A stretch of 64,000 nucleotides of DNA, taken from DASZUK01 sp963844575. GTDB lineage: Bacteria > Actinomycetota > Acidimicrobiia > Acidimicrobiales > RAAP-2. Each line of letters starts with the position of its first letter. Position 1 is the stretch's first letter. Positions 15,370-23,161 of this stretch are shown one piece after another. The stretch spans positions 1,984,001-2,048,000 of the forward strand of contig CAWJOU010000005.1 of NCBI GenBank assembly GCA_963844575.1, written 5' to 3'. The notes below the pieces were generated by a model. That model had not been told where the DNA came from and searched no databases. It worked only from the letters and a program-made list of their open reading frames with translations. The translations under genes and the position numbers were made by a program.

Positions 15370-16473
15370 GTGTCTGTTGAGCGTGACATCGATCTGGTAC
15401 TTATTACCGGTGCTGGCGCGAGTTCTGAATTTGGAAGCATCCGGAGCGGGGGACCGTCCAGGCTTCCGCTCATGGCTGAGTGGTCGGACCACCTTGTGCG
15501 GAAGCTCTCCACCGGAGGGCACGCGCTGCGAGAACTCGTCGGACTGGACGATGGCCTAGACGGACCAGAGTTCGAACGACGCGTTGGGCAGTTCCTGGCC
15601 CTGGCTGAGGCCTTTCCTGACCTTGAAAGAATTCTCGCCCCGAGTACCCAGCAGATGGCCGTCCAGGGCCTGACGCTTGAGACCCTGCGGAACTGGCACA
15701 GAACGACCCAACGGCAGTTCGACGATGCCGTCGGCGTCATACACCAGTCGATGATCGAGAACTTCGGCTGGGAACGAATCAATCCGGATGCGGCTAGCGC
15801 CGCATACGAGGCACTCTTCAAGGTACTGGGCATAGGCAGCGGCAGCCGCCTTGTCTACGCGACGACGAACTATGACTACATCGGCGAGGCAGTACTCGAC
15901 CGGCTCGGGAGGCGACCGGACAGTGGTGTTCGCGAGAGGTTCAGTGGGCCGGGAGTGTCATCGGCCCGGCATCTCGACATGGAGAACCTCACGGAGGTAG
16001 TGGGACGCAGTACGCCGGTGCTGCATCTGCACGGCGCCGTCGGCTGGTTCGATCAGCCGGGACACGGACCAACCGTCGTTAACGCGACCTCATACAATCC
16101 AACGTGGGGTGTGCCGATCGTGATGCTGCCGTCGTCAGAGAAGGACTACCAGCAGAGCACCACGATCGAAACCATCTGGGTCGAGTTCCGCCGAGCGCTT
16201 CGACGTGCAAAGAGGGTTCTCGTCCTGGGGCACTCGCTTGCCGACGCGGCTCTTGTTGCCGCCCTCGCCGAGGAAGTGCGTCCGTACCACCGAATCGGGT
16301 TCACTGAGCTTCCGGGCAGCGACCCGGGCATCCCCGCAAAGCTAGTTTGGGCACAACTCACCGGTTCCAGGAGGTTCGCGGTCAGATTCTCAGTCGAGTT
16401 CAACGCGGCCGGTGCGGGATTCGATGGGTGGGACGAGGCGATCGAACAGGCGACATCGTGGAAGGAACCGTGA
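15370..16473 (+). CDS. SIR2-like domain protein (probable NAD-consuming defence effector)
   Basis: 367 aa from the GTG at 15370. SIR2 fold landmarks are in order: LITGAGASSEFG (NAD-binding loop, about residues 11-22), YATTNYDY (about 164-171), LHLHGAVGW (catalytic-His region, about 219-227) and VLVLGHSLADAALVAAL (about 278-294). No zinc-binding Cys set is present, as in the SIR2_2 family of anti-phage proteins that degrade NAD+ rather than deacetylate. It lies 30 bp downstream of the transfer operon in the same direction and is probably cargo of the element. There is no partner nuclease or Argonaute beside it. Enzymatic activity is inferred from the family. Confidence 0.82.
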   Translation: MSVERDIDLVLITGAGASSEFGSIRSGGPSRLPLMAEWSDHLVRKLSTGGHALRELVGLDDGLDGPEFERRVGQFLALAEAFPDLERILAPSTQQMAVQGLTLETLRNWHRTTQRQFDDAVGVIHQSMIENFGWERINPDAASAAYEALFKVLGIGSGSRLVYATTNYDYIGEAVLDRLGRRPDSGVRERFSGPGVSSARHLDMENLTEVVGRSTPVLHLHGAVGWFDQPGHGPTVVNATSYNPTWGVPIVMLPSSEKDYQQSTTIETIWVEFRRALRRAKRVLVLGHSLADAALVAALAEEVRPYHRIGFTELPGSDPGIPAKLVWAQLTGSRRFAVRFSVEFNAAGAGFDGWDEAIEQATSWKEP

Positions 16474-16523
16474 GAGAAACAGGACCAAGTTCAGTTCCAT
16501 TGTTGCCTCAACGATGGGTGGTC

Positions 16524-17258
16524 TTATGTCGGGGAATCTGCCACTAGCGACAACTCACCTGTTCGCGTAATGTCTAGCCGAAACCATTCGCGTGCTGGCC
16601 TGACGCTCGTCCCATCATCTCGGCGGCCCGTGGCTTCCAGTTGAAACCAGTGCTGTTGGACAGTGCTGGTGATCGATATAGCAGAGATACCACGTAGTCC
16701 TTCATCTGCAAAATCGATTAGGACACTGGAAAGATTGTGTGGATGGTGTAGGGCAATATTGAAGCATAAAGGGACTTCCGGCGTACATAACTCACCCAAC
16801 ATTGAACGCGGGTGTTGGGGAATGTTGTCATGCATTAACCACATAAAGAACTTGCGACCTAGTGGTTTCCGACTAACCATACGAAGGCGAACGTTCTGAA
16901 CAAACTCATCAGCAGTGACCCGTACCCGCACCTGCTGCCAGTGAGGTTCAGAACCGGAACCCCACTCCACACATTCCTCGTCCGCAGACTGATGGGTGAT
17001 AGCGAGGGGAGTTTTTCTTCGTTTACACCATCGACTCAAGGCAATGGTGATCGCGGTGAGAAGGATCAGAGCACCAACGATCAATATGACGATCCCTAAT
17101 CGAAACCATCCATTGCTGAACAGAGCTGGGTGGCTGGGATCGATCTGTACTTCAGCCGTTCCGATAGCCACCAGGGCGCCACCAATCACAGCCACCCCCG
17201 CTGATGCGGCCATCCACGGCGTCGGGTCCAAACGGGCTAGTTTCCGAACCATCGGCAC
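16524..17258 (-). CDS. Membrane protein with two N-terminal helices, function unknown
   Basis: 244 aa. Two transmembrane helices (about residues 14-36 and 52-75) are followed by a soluble domain of about 160 residues with no recognised motif; a phrase such as EHWQQVRVRVTADEFVQNV suggests a beta-rich domain. Base composition is visibly lower in GC than in the neighbours, and codon use is less biased, which hints at separate acquisition. It is oriented against the SIR2-like gene and close to its end (about 50 bp). It could be an accessory of that gene or an unrelated insertion. Confidence 0.65.
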   Translation of the reverse strand: MPMVRKLARLDPTPWMAASAGVAVIGGALVAIGTAEVQIDPSHPALFSNGWFRLGIVILIVGALILLTAITIALSRWCKRRKTPLAITHQSADEECVEWGSGSEPHWQQVRVRVTADEFVQNVRLRMVSRKPLGRKFFMWLMHDNIPQHPRSMLGELCTPEVPLCFNIALHHPHNLSSVLIDFADEGLRGISAISITSTVQQHWFQLEATGRRDDGTSVRPAREWFRLDITRTGELSLVADSPT

Positions 17259-17405
17259 GATGACGAACGTAGCTTGTGTGCAGCCGTCGCTCAGGGACGT
17301 GTTGAGTCGACGGACACGTCTCCTCTTTTAGAAAGGCTGAGGGATTCCTGCTCGACGTCATGGATCCTTGACAACCGTCACCTGGCGGAGGCAAGACATT
17401 GGACC

Positions 17406-17792
17406 ATGACGACAGCGATACCCCCCACGGACCCAGCCGAGCCATCCGGTAACGACGACCTGCCCGAGATCCGCGCCCGGCGGTTGGCCATCATCGACGA
17501 CCGCGGCGATGAGCGGATCGTCGCCAAGGTGGAGGACGACATCGCCGTGGTCGAGGTCTCGCTGCCGAGCAACTTCGGGCGTGGGGCATCGATCATCCTC
17601 GTCGCCAGTCCGCACGTCGACGACGAGGTCGGACCCTGCGTCGGTCTCCAGGGGTGGGCAGAGGACGAGCGCAAGATCGAGGTCGACATGTGGCAGGAGT
17701 CCGACGGGCGCTGGGCCGTCATGGTGCGGACCGGAGGTCCCGACCAGCAAGGGGTAAGCGTCATCCCACGGGGCGCCTGGATCGAGCCTTGA
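17406..17792 (+). CDS. Small acidic protein, paralog of the next gene
   Basis: 128 aa from the ATG at 17406. No known domain is recognised. The core R-ARRLAIIDDRGDERIVAKV, followed by EDDIAVVEVSLP, ASIILVASPH, VGLQGW and a C-terminal DMWQESDGRWAV, aligns along its length with the 120-aa product of the gene 33 bp downstream. Both look like small all-beta domains that begin with an N-terminal disordered lead. No signal peptide is present. They are convergent with the tail of the Tad operon. Confidence 0.72.
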   Translation: MTTAIPPTDPAEPSGNDDLPEIRARRLAIIDDRGDERIVAKVEDDIAVVEVSLPSNFGRGASIILVASPHVDDEVGPCVGLQGWAEDERKIEVDMWQESDGRWAVMVRTGGPDQQGVSVIPRGAWIEP

Positions 17793-17824
17793 CCGCACCG
17801 GCAACGTCGAGCGATTGATGGTCC

Positions 17825-18187
17825 ATGACCCAACCGACAGCACAGCCGAACAGCGACCCGGATCGGAGCGCCATCGAAGGCGCACCGCCCGTCCTCCCCG
17901 AAGTGCGGACCCGACGGCTCGTCGTCGTCGACGCCGCTGGATCGCCCCGCATCACGGGCGAGGTCACCGAGACCGAGGTGGCCGAGCTCCGCCTCGAACT
18001 GCCGGCCAGCTCGCCCGAGCGCGCCTCGGTTCTCCTGTTCGCCAACCCCGGCGACGCGGCGGAAGGACCGACGGTCGGGGTCCAGCTCTGGACCGGCAGC
18101 GACGCCTTCGCCGAGCTGAACCTGTGGCGGGAGGGCAACCGCTGGAGGGCGGCCAGCTACGTGGAAGCCGACACCGAGCCCGGATGA
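17825..18187 (+). CDS. Small acidic protein, paralog of the previous gene
   Basis: 120 aa. It shares the pattern TRRLVVVDAAGSPRITGEV, VAELRLELP, ASVLLFANPG, VGVQLW and NLWREGNRWRA with the gene just upstream, so the two are tandem duplicates. No enzyme motif, membrane segment or signal peptide is seen. The two genes probably form one transcription unit. It ends 24 bp before the convergent prepilin peptidase gene. The function is not known to me. Confidence 0.72.
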   Translation: MTQPTAQPNSDPDRSAIEGAPPVLPEVRTRRLVVVDAAGSPRITGEVTETEVAELRLELPASSPERASVLLFANPGDAAEGPTVGVQLWTGSDAFAELNLWREGNRWRAASYVEADTEPG

Positions 18188-18211
18188 GCGTGCTAGCCCG
18201 GCAAAGATCCC

Positions 18212-18775
18212 TCACCCCGAGAGGAGGACCGCCAACATGGCGCCGGCCACCAGGAAGGGTCCGGCGGCCAGCACGCGGTGGCCGTTGTGCGACCGCCGGG
18301 CCGGGCGGATGGCGATCCCCACGGCGGCCACCAGCCACCCCAGCAGGACGCCGTTGCTGAGTACCGTCCAGCCGAGCCAGCCGAGGCAGGGCCCGATACA
18401 GGCGGCCAGCATCACGTCGCCCATGCCGAACTGCCCAGAGAACGCCAGGGCCAGGGCGAGGCTGAAGGCGGTGGTGGCGGCCATGGCCAGGAGGCTCCGT
18501 TCGAAGGCCCACCACTGCCCCGTCGCCGCCCCCGCGACCCCGAGCAGGAGGACTTCGAGGACGAGAGCCGGCAGGAGCACTGCGTTCGGGACCTTCGAGG
18601 TGGCGAGGTCGATGGCACCGAGGAAGGTGCCGGCGGCGCACAGGACCATGAAGGCAGGAAGCGCGGCCGTCCAGCCGATCCGCCAACCGACCGCCAGTTC
18701 GGCTGCCGTGGCTACGACGCAGGTGGTAACCAGGGCAGCCCGGGTCGGCTGCCACGCGGCCACCACCGGCCTCAC
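18212..18775 (-). CDS. A24-type prepilin peptidase (TadV/CpaA-like)
   Basis: 187 aa from the GTG at 18773-18775, overlapping the upstream stop by 4 bases. It is polytopic, with about six hydrophobic helices. The two catalytic aspartates of the GXGD aspartic peptidase family are visible: AIDLATSKVPN (first Asp) and FGMGDVMLA (second Asp). It would remove the leader from the Flp pilin and the TadE-like pseudopilins. The N-terminal methylase domain is absent, as usual for Tad systems. It is the last gene of the leftward Tad operon. Confidence 0.9.
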   Translation of the reverse strand: MRPVVAAWQPTRAALVTTCVVATAAELAVGWRIGWTAALPAFMVLCAAGTFLGAIDLATSKVPNAVLLPALVLEVLLLGVAGAATGQWWAFERSLLAMAATTAFSLALALAFSGQFGMGDVMLAACIGPCLGWLGWTVLSNGVLLGWLVAAVGIAIRPARRSHNGHRVLAAGPFLVAGAMLAVLLSG

Positions 18776-21522
18776 CGAGTCGCTCCGACGGAGCGGGAGC
18801 GAACCGGCCGGCCGGTCTCGGTGAGGGACCGGTAGAGGGCAGTGGTGGCGGGCTCAGGGTCGAGGTCGAGCTCAGCCAGGGCTTGGCTGAGCCGGCGCCA
18901 GGTGTGGCGGACGGCATCGGACCGGCCGGCGGCCGCCTGAGCCAACATGAGGAGGCAAGCGACCGACTCGCAGATGGGGTCGATGTCGGCGGCCCGCTGG
19001 AGGGCGGCGACCGCCTCTTCGGGCTGGCCCTGCTCGTCCCGCCGCTCGGCCAGGCGCACCGCGGCGTCCAGGGCCCGGCGGTGCAGGTCCTCCCGGTCCG
19101 GCTCGACCCACAGGTAGTCGGCCCCCTGGCACAGCTCGCCGCCGTAGGCGGAGAGCGCCCGCTCCAAGGAGGTGATCTCTGTCTCGGTGCCCCGGGCACC
19201 GGCGGCGTCGCCGAGTGCTGCTTCGAACCGCCACAGGTCGACGTCGAGCTGGTCGGCCTGGGGCCGGTAGTGCTCGCCCACCTTGGCGATCACGTCGGGG
19301 ACCGCCAGGTCGGGGCGCTCCGTCGGCGGGCGGAGGCGGGCGCGGAGGTTCCCCAATACCGTCCAGCAGCGTTCCCTGCCCCGGCCGGGTTCGGCGTCGG
19401 GCCACAGCGCGTCGACGGCCAGGTCGAGGCTGGCCCCCTCGGGCCGCAGGCAGAACCAGGCCAGCAGCTCGTAAGCGCTGGTTCGCAGGCCGGTGGCGAC
19501 CGTCTCCCCCCAGGCCTCGACGGTCACGGGGCCGAACAGGCGAACCCGGATCGGCGCCGGGCGGTGGTCGGACCGGGGCTCGGGGAACGGCCAGGGCTCG
19601 TCCGGCTGGCGGACCGGGGGGTCGGGCCGGGCGACTGCCGGCCCTCCCGACAGGGGAGCGGGACCGGCGTCCGACAGCTGCTCCTCCACTAGCTCGGTGT
19701 GGCTCTCCGCCACCGGGCCGAGCAGGGCACGACCCTCTTCGGCGTCGAAGCCGAACAGCCGGGTACCGCCGAGCAGGGTCGCCAGGGCGGCCGGGTAGGC
19801 ACCGGCGACGGTGCCGTCATCGGCCGTCGTCACCTGTGCCTCGTGATCGCCTGGGTCGGAGGTATCGGGATCGACCACGAGCACCGTCACCCCCAGCCGG
19901 GCCGATGCCCCGGGCCGCCGCCAGCGGGCCGCCAGCGACCCCGAGGTCTGTTCGACCAGGACCACCAGGATGGGGAAGGGGTCGCCCGGATGGGCGGTCC
20001 GGTAGGCGGCGACGTCGTCGAGGTCGGCCTCCTCCAGGCGGCGGACCCTGCCGATCACCGCGGCCTCCAGGGCCCGCAGGGTGGCCGCTGTGTCCGACGT
20101 GCGGCGCAGGTCGAGGTCCACCCCCGGGAAGAGCCGGTCGGCCAGGATGCCGCTCGCCAGCACCTCGGCTCCGTAGGGCCCGGCCCGGGTGATCAGGGCC
20201 CCGATCCAGGCCCGGACCGCCCGTTCCGCCCAGGGCCCGGTGACGGCGATGGTTCCGTAGGCAGCGAGATCGAGCCGGACCGGGCCGTCGCTGCCGGCGC
20301 TCACCTCGATCAGATTGGGCTCCGCCCGAGCCCGGTGCCGGTCCGCCAGGACGGCCGGTTCGCTTGCCGGGTCTACTGGCCGGGCGTCGACGGCATCGTC
20401 GGCAGCAGTCCTGGGGGCGCGGCGGGCGGCCAGGAGCGCCCGCAGCGGTGGCGGCACGGGCTCCCCGGCGGCCCGACCGGGGGCGGGTGGTCCCGGCCGG
20501 TGGCGGCGTCGGCGCCGCAGGCGCTCGATTGCCAGCGCGCTGGCGACCCCGGCAGCGAAGGCAGCACCGACCCAGGCTCCCGACGGCAACTCGATCGAAG
20601 TGCCGGGTCCCCCGGTCTCCGTCCGGCGAGAGCTCGCCTCCTGGTGGCCAGCGGGGCGAGGGCGGGTGCGAGGCCTCACGGTGTGCGTCGCGGGCGGTGA
20701 CAGCTCGTTGCCATTCTGGGGCGACGCTGGGGCAGTAGCCGGCGCCGGTTCGGCCGGCGGTGCCGGACTGACCGCCGGGGCCGCTGGTGGAGCGGGGGTG
20801 TCCCCTATTGCGGGGAGCAGGAGCGTCCATCCGGCGTAGATCCAGTGCGGGTCGCTGAAGGTGGCGCCTCCCGGCTCGGCCCGGCCCTGGTTGAGGGCGA
20901 AGATCTCCGACCACCGCAGGGGATCGCCCAGCTCCCGTGTGGCGATCCCCCAGAGGGTGTCGCCGGGCTCCACGACATACGTCGAACCGGCAGGGGGGGA
21001 GGCCGTCGGGGGTTCGTCCGCATTCGGAGCGGCCGGCGCGGGCGACGACGCCGCCGGGGTCGGGACGACGTCTGCGGCCACCACGGCGGTGATGGGGACG
21101 GGCCGCCGGGTGCCCAGGGCGGTGGAGAGGGTTCGTGTCGGGGTGCCAGGCCCCGGGCGGGGGACGGCCACCGCCAGGGCCACCACGATGGCGGCCACCA
21201 GCGGGCCGATCAGGGACTGGACCGGCCCGGCCACCTTCAAGCGCCGGGCCCGTCGGCCCCGGCCGGCGGCCAGCGCCTCGGCCAGCACCGCGGCGACGAG
21301 CACCGTCCAGGTGAGCCAGACGGCGCAGGCCAGGGCTTTGATGAGCACCTGGTCGGGGATGCCCTGGCGGTCGAGGGCCCCAGTGAACTGCGCCCAGCTG
21401 GGCACGGCGCGGGGCAGCGGCCAGCCGACGTAGTGCACAAGCGCCCAGGGCACGCCGACCACGAGGCAGACCAGCAGGACGAGAGCACCGAACCCCTTAG
21501 CCAGGGAGCCGAGGCGTCTCAC
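18772..21522 (-). CDS. Large membrane protein with LysM and C-terminal BTAD/SARP-like domains
   Basis: 916 aa. Three transmembrane helices (about residues 10-30, 60-85 and 105-122) come first, then a LysM peptidoglycan-binding domain (about 180-235, YVVEPGDTLWGIA). A Pro/Thr-rich linker, one further helix (about 318-335, GAAFAAGVASALAIERLRRR) and a large cytoplasmic region follow. The C-terminus, from about residue 690, has an OmpR-like winged helix (RVRLFGPVTVEAWG, then YELLAWFCLRPEGASLDLAVDALW). It is followed by a TPR-like bacterial transcriptional activator domain (LYRSL near the end). This architecture recurs at actinobacterial Tad loci. It could sense the cell wall and control the pilus genes; that role is inference. 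Confidence 0.85.
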   Translation of the reverse strand: MRRLGSLAKGFGALVLLVCLVVGVPWALVHYVGWPLPRAVPSWAQFTGALDRQGIPDQVLIKALACAVWLTWTVLVAAVLAEALAAGRGRRARRLKVAGPVQSLIGPLVAAIVVALAVAVPRPGPGTPTRTLSTALGTRRPVPITAVVAADVVPTPAASSPAPAAPNADEPPTASPPAGSTYVVEPGDTLWGIATRELGDPLRWSEIFALNQGRAEPGGATFSDPHWIYAGWTLLLPAIGDTPAPPAAPAVSPAPPAEPAPATAPASPQNGNELSPPATHTVRPRTRPRPAGHQEASSRRTETGGPGTSIELPSGAWVGAAFAAGVASALAIERLRRRRRHRPGPPAPGRAAGEPVPPPLRALLAARRAPRTAADDAVDARPVDPASEPAVLADRHRARAEPNLIEVSAGSDGPVRLDLAAYGTIAVTGPWAERAVRAWIGALITRAGPYGAEVLASGILADRLFPGVDLDLRRTSDTAATLRALEAAVIGRVRRLEEADLDDVAAYRTAHPGDPFPILVVLVEQTSGSLAARWRRPGASARLGVTVLVVDPDTSDPGDHEAQVTTADDGTVAGAYPAALATLLGGTRLFGFDAEEGRALLGPVAESHTELVEEQLSDAGPAPLSGGPAVARPDPPVRQPDEPWPFPEPRSDHRPAPIRVRLFGPVTVEAWGETVATGLRTSAYELLAWFCLRPEGASLDLAVDALWPDAEPGRGRERCWTVLGNLRARLRPPTERPDLAVPDVIAKVGEHYRPQADQLDVDLWRFEAALGDAAGARGTETEITSLERALSAYGGELCQGADYLWVEPDREDLHRRALDAAVRLAERRDEQGQPEEAVAALQRAADIDPICESVACLLMLAQAAAGRSDAVRHTWRRLSQALAELDLDPEPATTALYRSLTETGRPVRSRSVGATR

Positions 21523-21959
21523 CTGCCCGGTCCGTCCACGCCATACTCGGCCACCGCTGTGGCGCTGGCCGAGACCGTCAGGTTCTTGATGCCGGCCACC
21601 TCCAGGATCTGCATCGGCTGGGTGACCGACACGGTCACGTGAACCTGGTCGCCCGTCACCTGGACGCTCCCGTGATGGCCGGTGGCCGAGAGGTACGTCT
21701 CCGCCGCCTGGTCGGCCTGGGTGGGGTCGAGGGTGATCTCCCCGGTCGCCCGATAGAGGGGAAGGTTGATGGCCTGGGCGCCGGCCCGGGCAGCCGCCTG
21801 GGCCTCGTCGGTGGCGTCCACCCGGGCAGCGAGGGTCAGGCCGCCGTCCACCACCAGGCCGACCAGCACGATCAGGGCCAGGGCGAAGATGACCACGAAG
21901 GCGGTCACGACGCCGTCCTCCTCGCCGAGCCGGGCCAGCATCTGCCGGGATCGCCTCAT
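21519..21959 (-). CDS. TadG/TadE-like minor pilin with Flp/Tad leader
   Basis: 146 aa from the ATG at 21957-21959. A short charged lead RLGEEDGVVTAFVVIFALAL is followed by one hydrophobic helix. It has the E-x-G-x-V-T pattern of the TadE/G pseudopilin family cleaved by the prepilin peptidase, then a soluble domain beginning DGGLTLAARVDATDEAQAAAR. It probably sits at the tip or initiation complex of the Flp pilus. It overlaps both neighbours by 4 bases. Confidence 0.85.
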   Translation of the reverse strand: MRRSRQMLARLGEEDGVVTAFVVIFALALIVLVGLVVDGGLTLAARVDATDEAQAAARAGAQAINLPLYRATGEITLDPTQADQAAETYLSATGHHGSVQVTGDQVHVTVSVTQPMQILEVAGIKNLTVSASATAVAEYGVDGPGR

Positions 21960-22399
21960 CCCGAGAGGCCCCGGTAGCGGTCGATGGGCGACGCGGAACG
22001 GTCGCTGATCGAGGTGGCGACGGGCAGGCCGATCCCGGTGATCTCGCTCAGGTCGACCGAGCAGGTCACGGTGACCGCCACCGAGCCGCCAGCCACGAAG
22101 TCGGCGGTGTCGACGGCCACTGTCAGGTGGGCGCAGGTGACGTGTTGGGCGCCGAGCGCCGACGTCGCCGTCTGACGGGCTGAGGCCACGGCGCCCGACG
22201 GGTCGTCGGCCAGGGAGGCCGCCCGGGCGGCCTGGGCGGCCGCGCCGTCGACGTCGATGCGGGCCGAGACGAGCGTTCCCCCGGCCACGGCCAGCAGCAG
22301 GAAGGCGATGAACACCGGGGTCAGGATCACCAGTTCGACCGTGACGCTGCCCCGCTCGTTGCCCAGACGCCGCCAAGCCTGGCCCAGGGTTCCGGTCAT
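21956..22399 (-). CDS. TadE-like minor pilin (second)
   Basis: 147 aa from the ATG at 22397-22399. The lead LGNERGSVTVELVILTPVFI carries the conserved G-S-V-T-V-E-L motif of TadE-like pseudopilins. It is followed by the transmembrane helix and an external domain with two Cys residues (THVTCAHLTV and VTVTCSVDLS), which may form a disulphide. It is translationally coupled to genes on both sides. It is probably processed by the peptidase encoded at the end of the operon. Confidence 0.86.
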   Translation of the reverse strand: MTGTLGQAWRRLGNERGSVTVELVILTPVFIAFLLLAVAGGTLVSARIDVDGAAAQAARAASLADDPSGAVASARQTATSALGAQHVTCAHLTVAVDTADFVAGGSVAVTVTCSVDLSEITGIGLPVATSISDRSASPIDRYRGLSG

Positions 22400-22791
22400 C
22401 CCTGGGTCCATTGCTCGTTGGGCCCGGTGGCCACTGAGTGAACCGGCAAGCGGAGGAAGGGCAGGATGCCCTCGGCGCTGCCGGTGACAGCAACCGTCGT
22501 GGTGGCCGCCGTCCGATCGGTTGTGACGGTCGGGCCGATGAGGACGGCCGAGCCGAGATGGGCCAGGACCGTGCGCGCCTGGCTGGCGGCGGCGCCCTGG
22601 CTCCCACCTTCCACCCTGCCGGCGGCCAGGCCCTGTTGGGCGGCGGTCTCGGCGATGTGCGTGGCGTCCTCCCAGAGGGCGAACTGGACCACCGCCAGGA
22701 TGAGCAGCAGCAGTACGGGGGTGGCGATCACCAGCTCCAGGGCGACCGAGCCGTCCTGCTTGCCCAGCCGGCGAAGCCATCGGCGCATCAC
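22396..22791 (-). CDS. TadE-like minor pilin (first)
   Basis: 131 aa. The N-terminus LRRLGKQDGSVALELVIATP and helix VLLLLILAVVQFALWEDATH match the TadE family. The predicted cleavage is before or near the conserved Gly of QDGS, with Glu at mature position about 5. The external part is short and beta-rich with no Cys. It lies 3 bp downstream of the flp pilin gene and is the first of three minor pilins in a row. Confidence 0.85.
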   Translation of the reverse strand: MMRRWLRRLGKQDGSVALELVIATPVLLLLILAVVQFALWEDATHIAETAAQQGLAAGRVEGGSQGAAASQARTVLAHLGSAVLIGPTVTTDRTAATTTVAVTGSAEGILPFLRLPVHSVATGPNEQWTQG

Positions 22792-22794
22792 CGC

Positions 22795-23007
22795 TCATCC
22801 ACCTGTGGCCGTGCCGGTCGAGATGCCGTGCGCCGCCGAGAGGACCTTGGCGATGATGATGGCGACGACGGTGATGGCTCCGGCGGCCACCAGGGCGGTG
22901 ACGATCACGAACTCGGTGGAGTAGCCGGCCTCGGGTTCCTCCCGCAGCGCCTGGAAGCGGCTCCGCAGAAGGGCGATCAGCTGGCGGAGGACGGTGAGCT
23001 CGGGCAT
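22795..23007 (-). CDS. flp: Flp-type major pilin
   Basis: 70 aa from the ATG at 23005-23007, with GGAG 5 bases upstream. The lead ends EEPEAGYSTEFVIVTALVAA: Gly, then Tyr/Ser-Thr-Glu at the start of the hydrophobic helix, as in Flp/Tad pilins with the conserved Glu5. The helix is followed by a short tail (HGISTGTATGG). It would be the major structural subunit of the pilus. The IS110 element begins within about the next 20-50 bp upstream, so the gene is cut off from the promoter and genes that precede it in the operon. Confidence 0.84.
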   Translation of the reverse strand: MPELTVLRQLIALLRSRFQALREEPEAGYSTEFVIVTALVAAGAITVVAIIIAKVLSAAHGISTGTATGG

Positions 23008-23161
23008 GGCATCTCCGTAAGTTGTTAGGCGGCCCGGTGGGGCCGGGTGTGGCTGATGGTTTCTTGCGCTTGTTCGCTTCGAAGGAGTGGCCGCCCGGTT
23101 CCACGGGGCGCCCTGACTGCTGATTGAGATGCGCGTTCTGGTCGCTGTTTACGGAGATGCC
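23008..23161. repeat. 13-bp inverted repeat linking the flp leader to the IS110 left end
   Basis: GGCATCTCCGTAA at 23008-23020 (flp ribosome-binding region, + strand view) is exactly complementary to TTACGGAGATGCC at 23149-23161, 128 bp away. The second copy lies in the non-coding left end of the IS110 element, before the transposase. Members of this family encode a guide (bridge) RNA in that region. The repeat is exact. Its meaning is discussed under findings. Confidence 0.75.
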
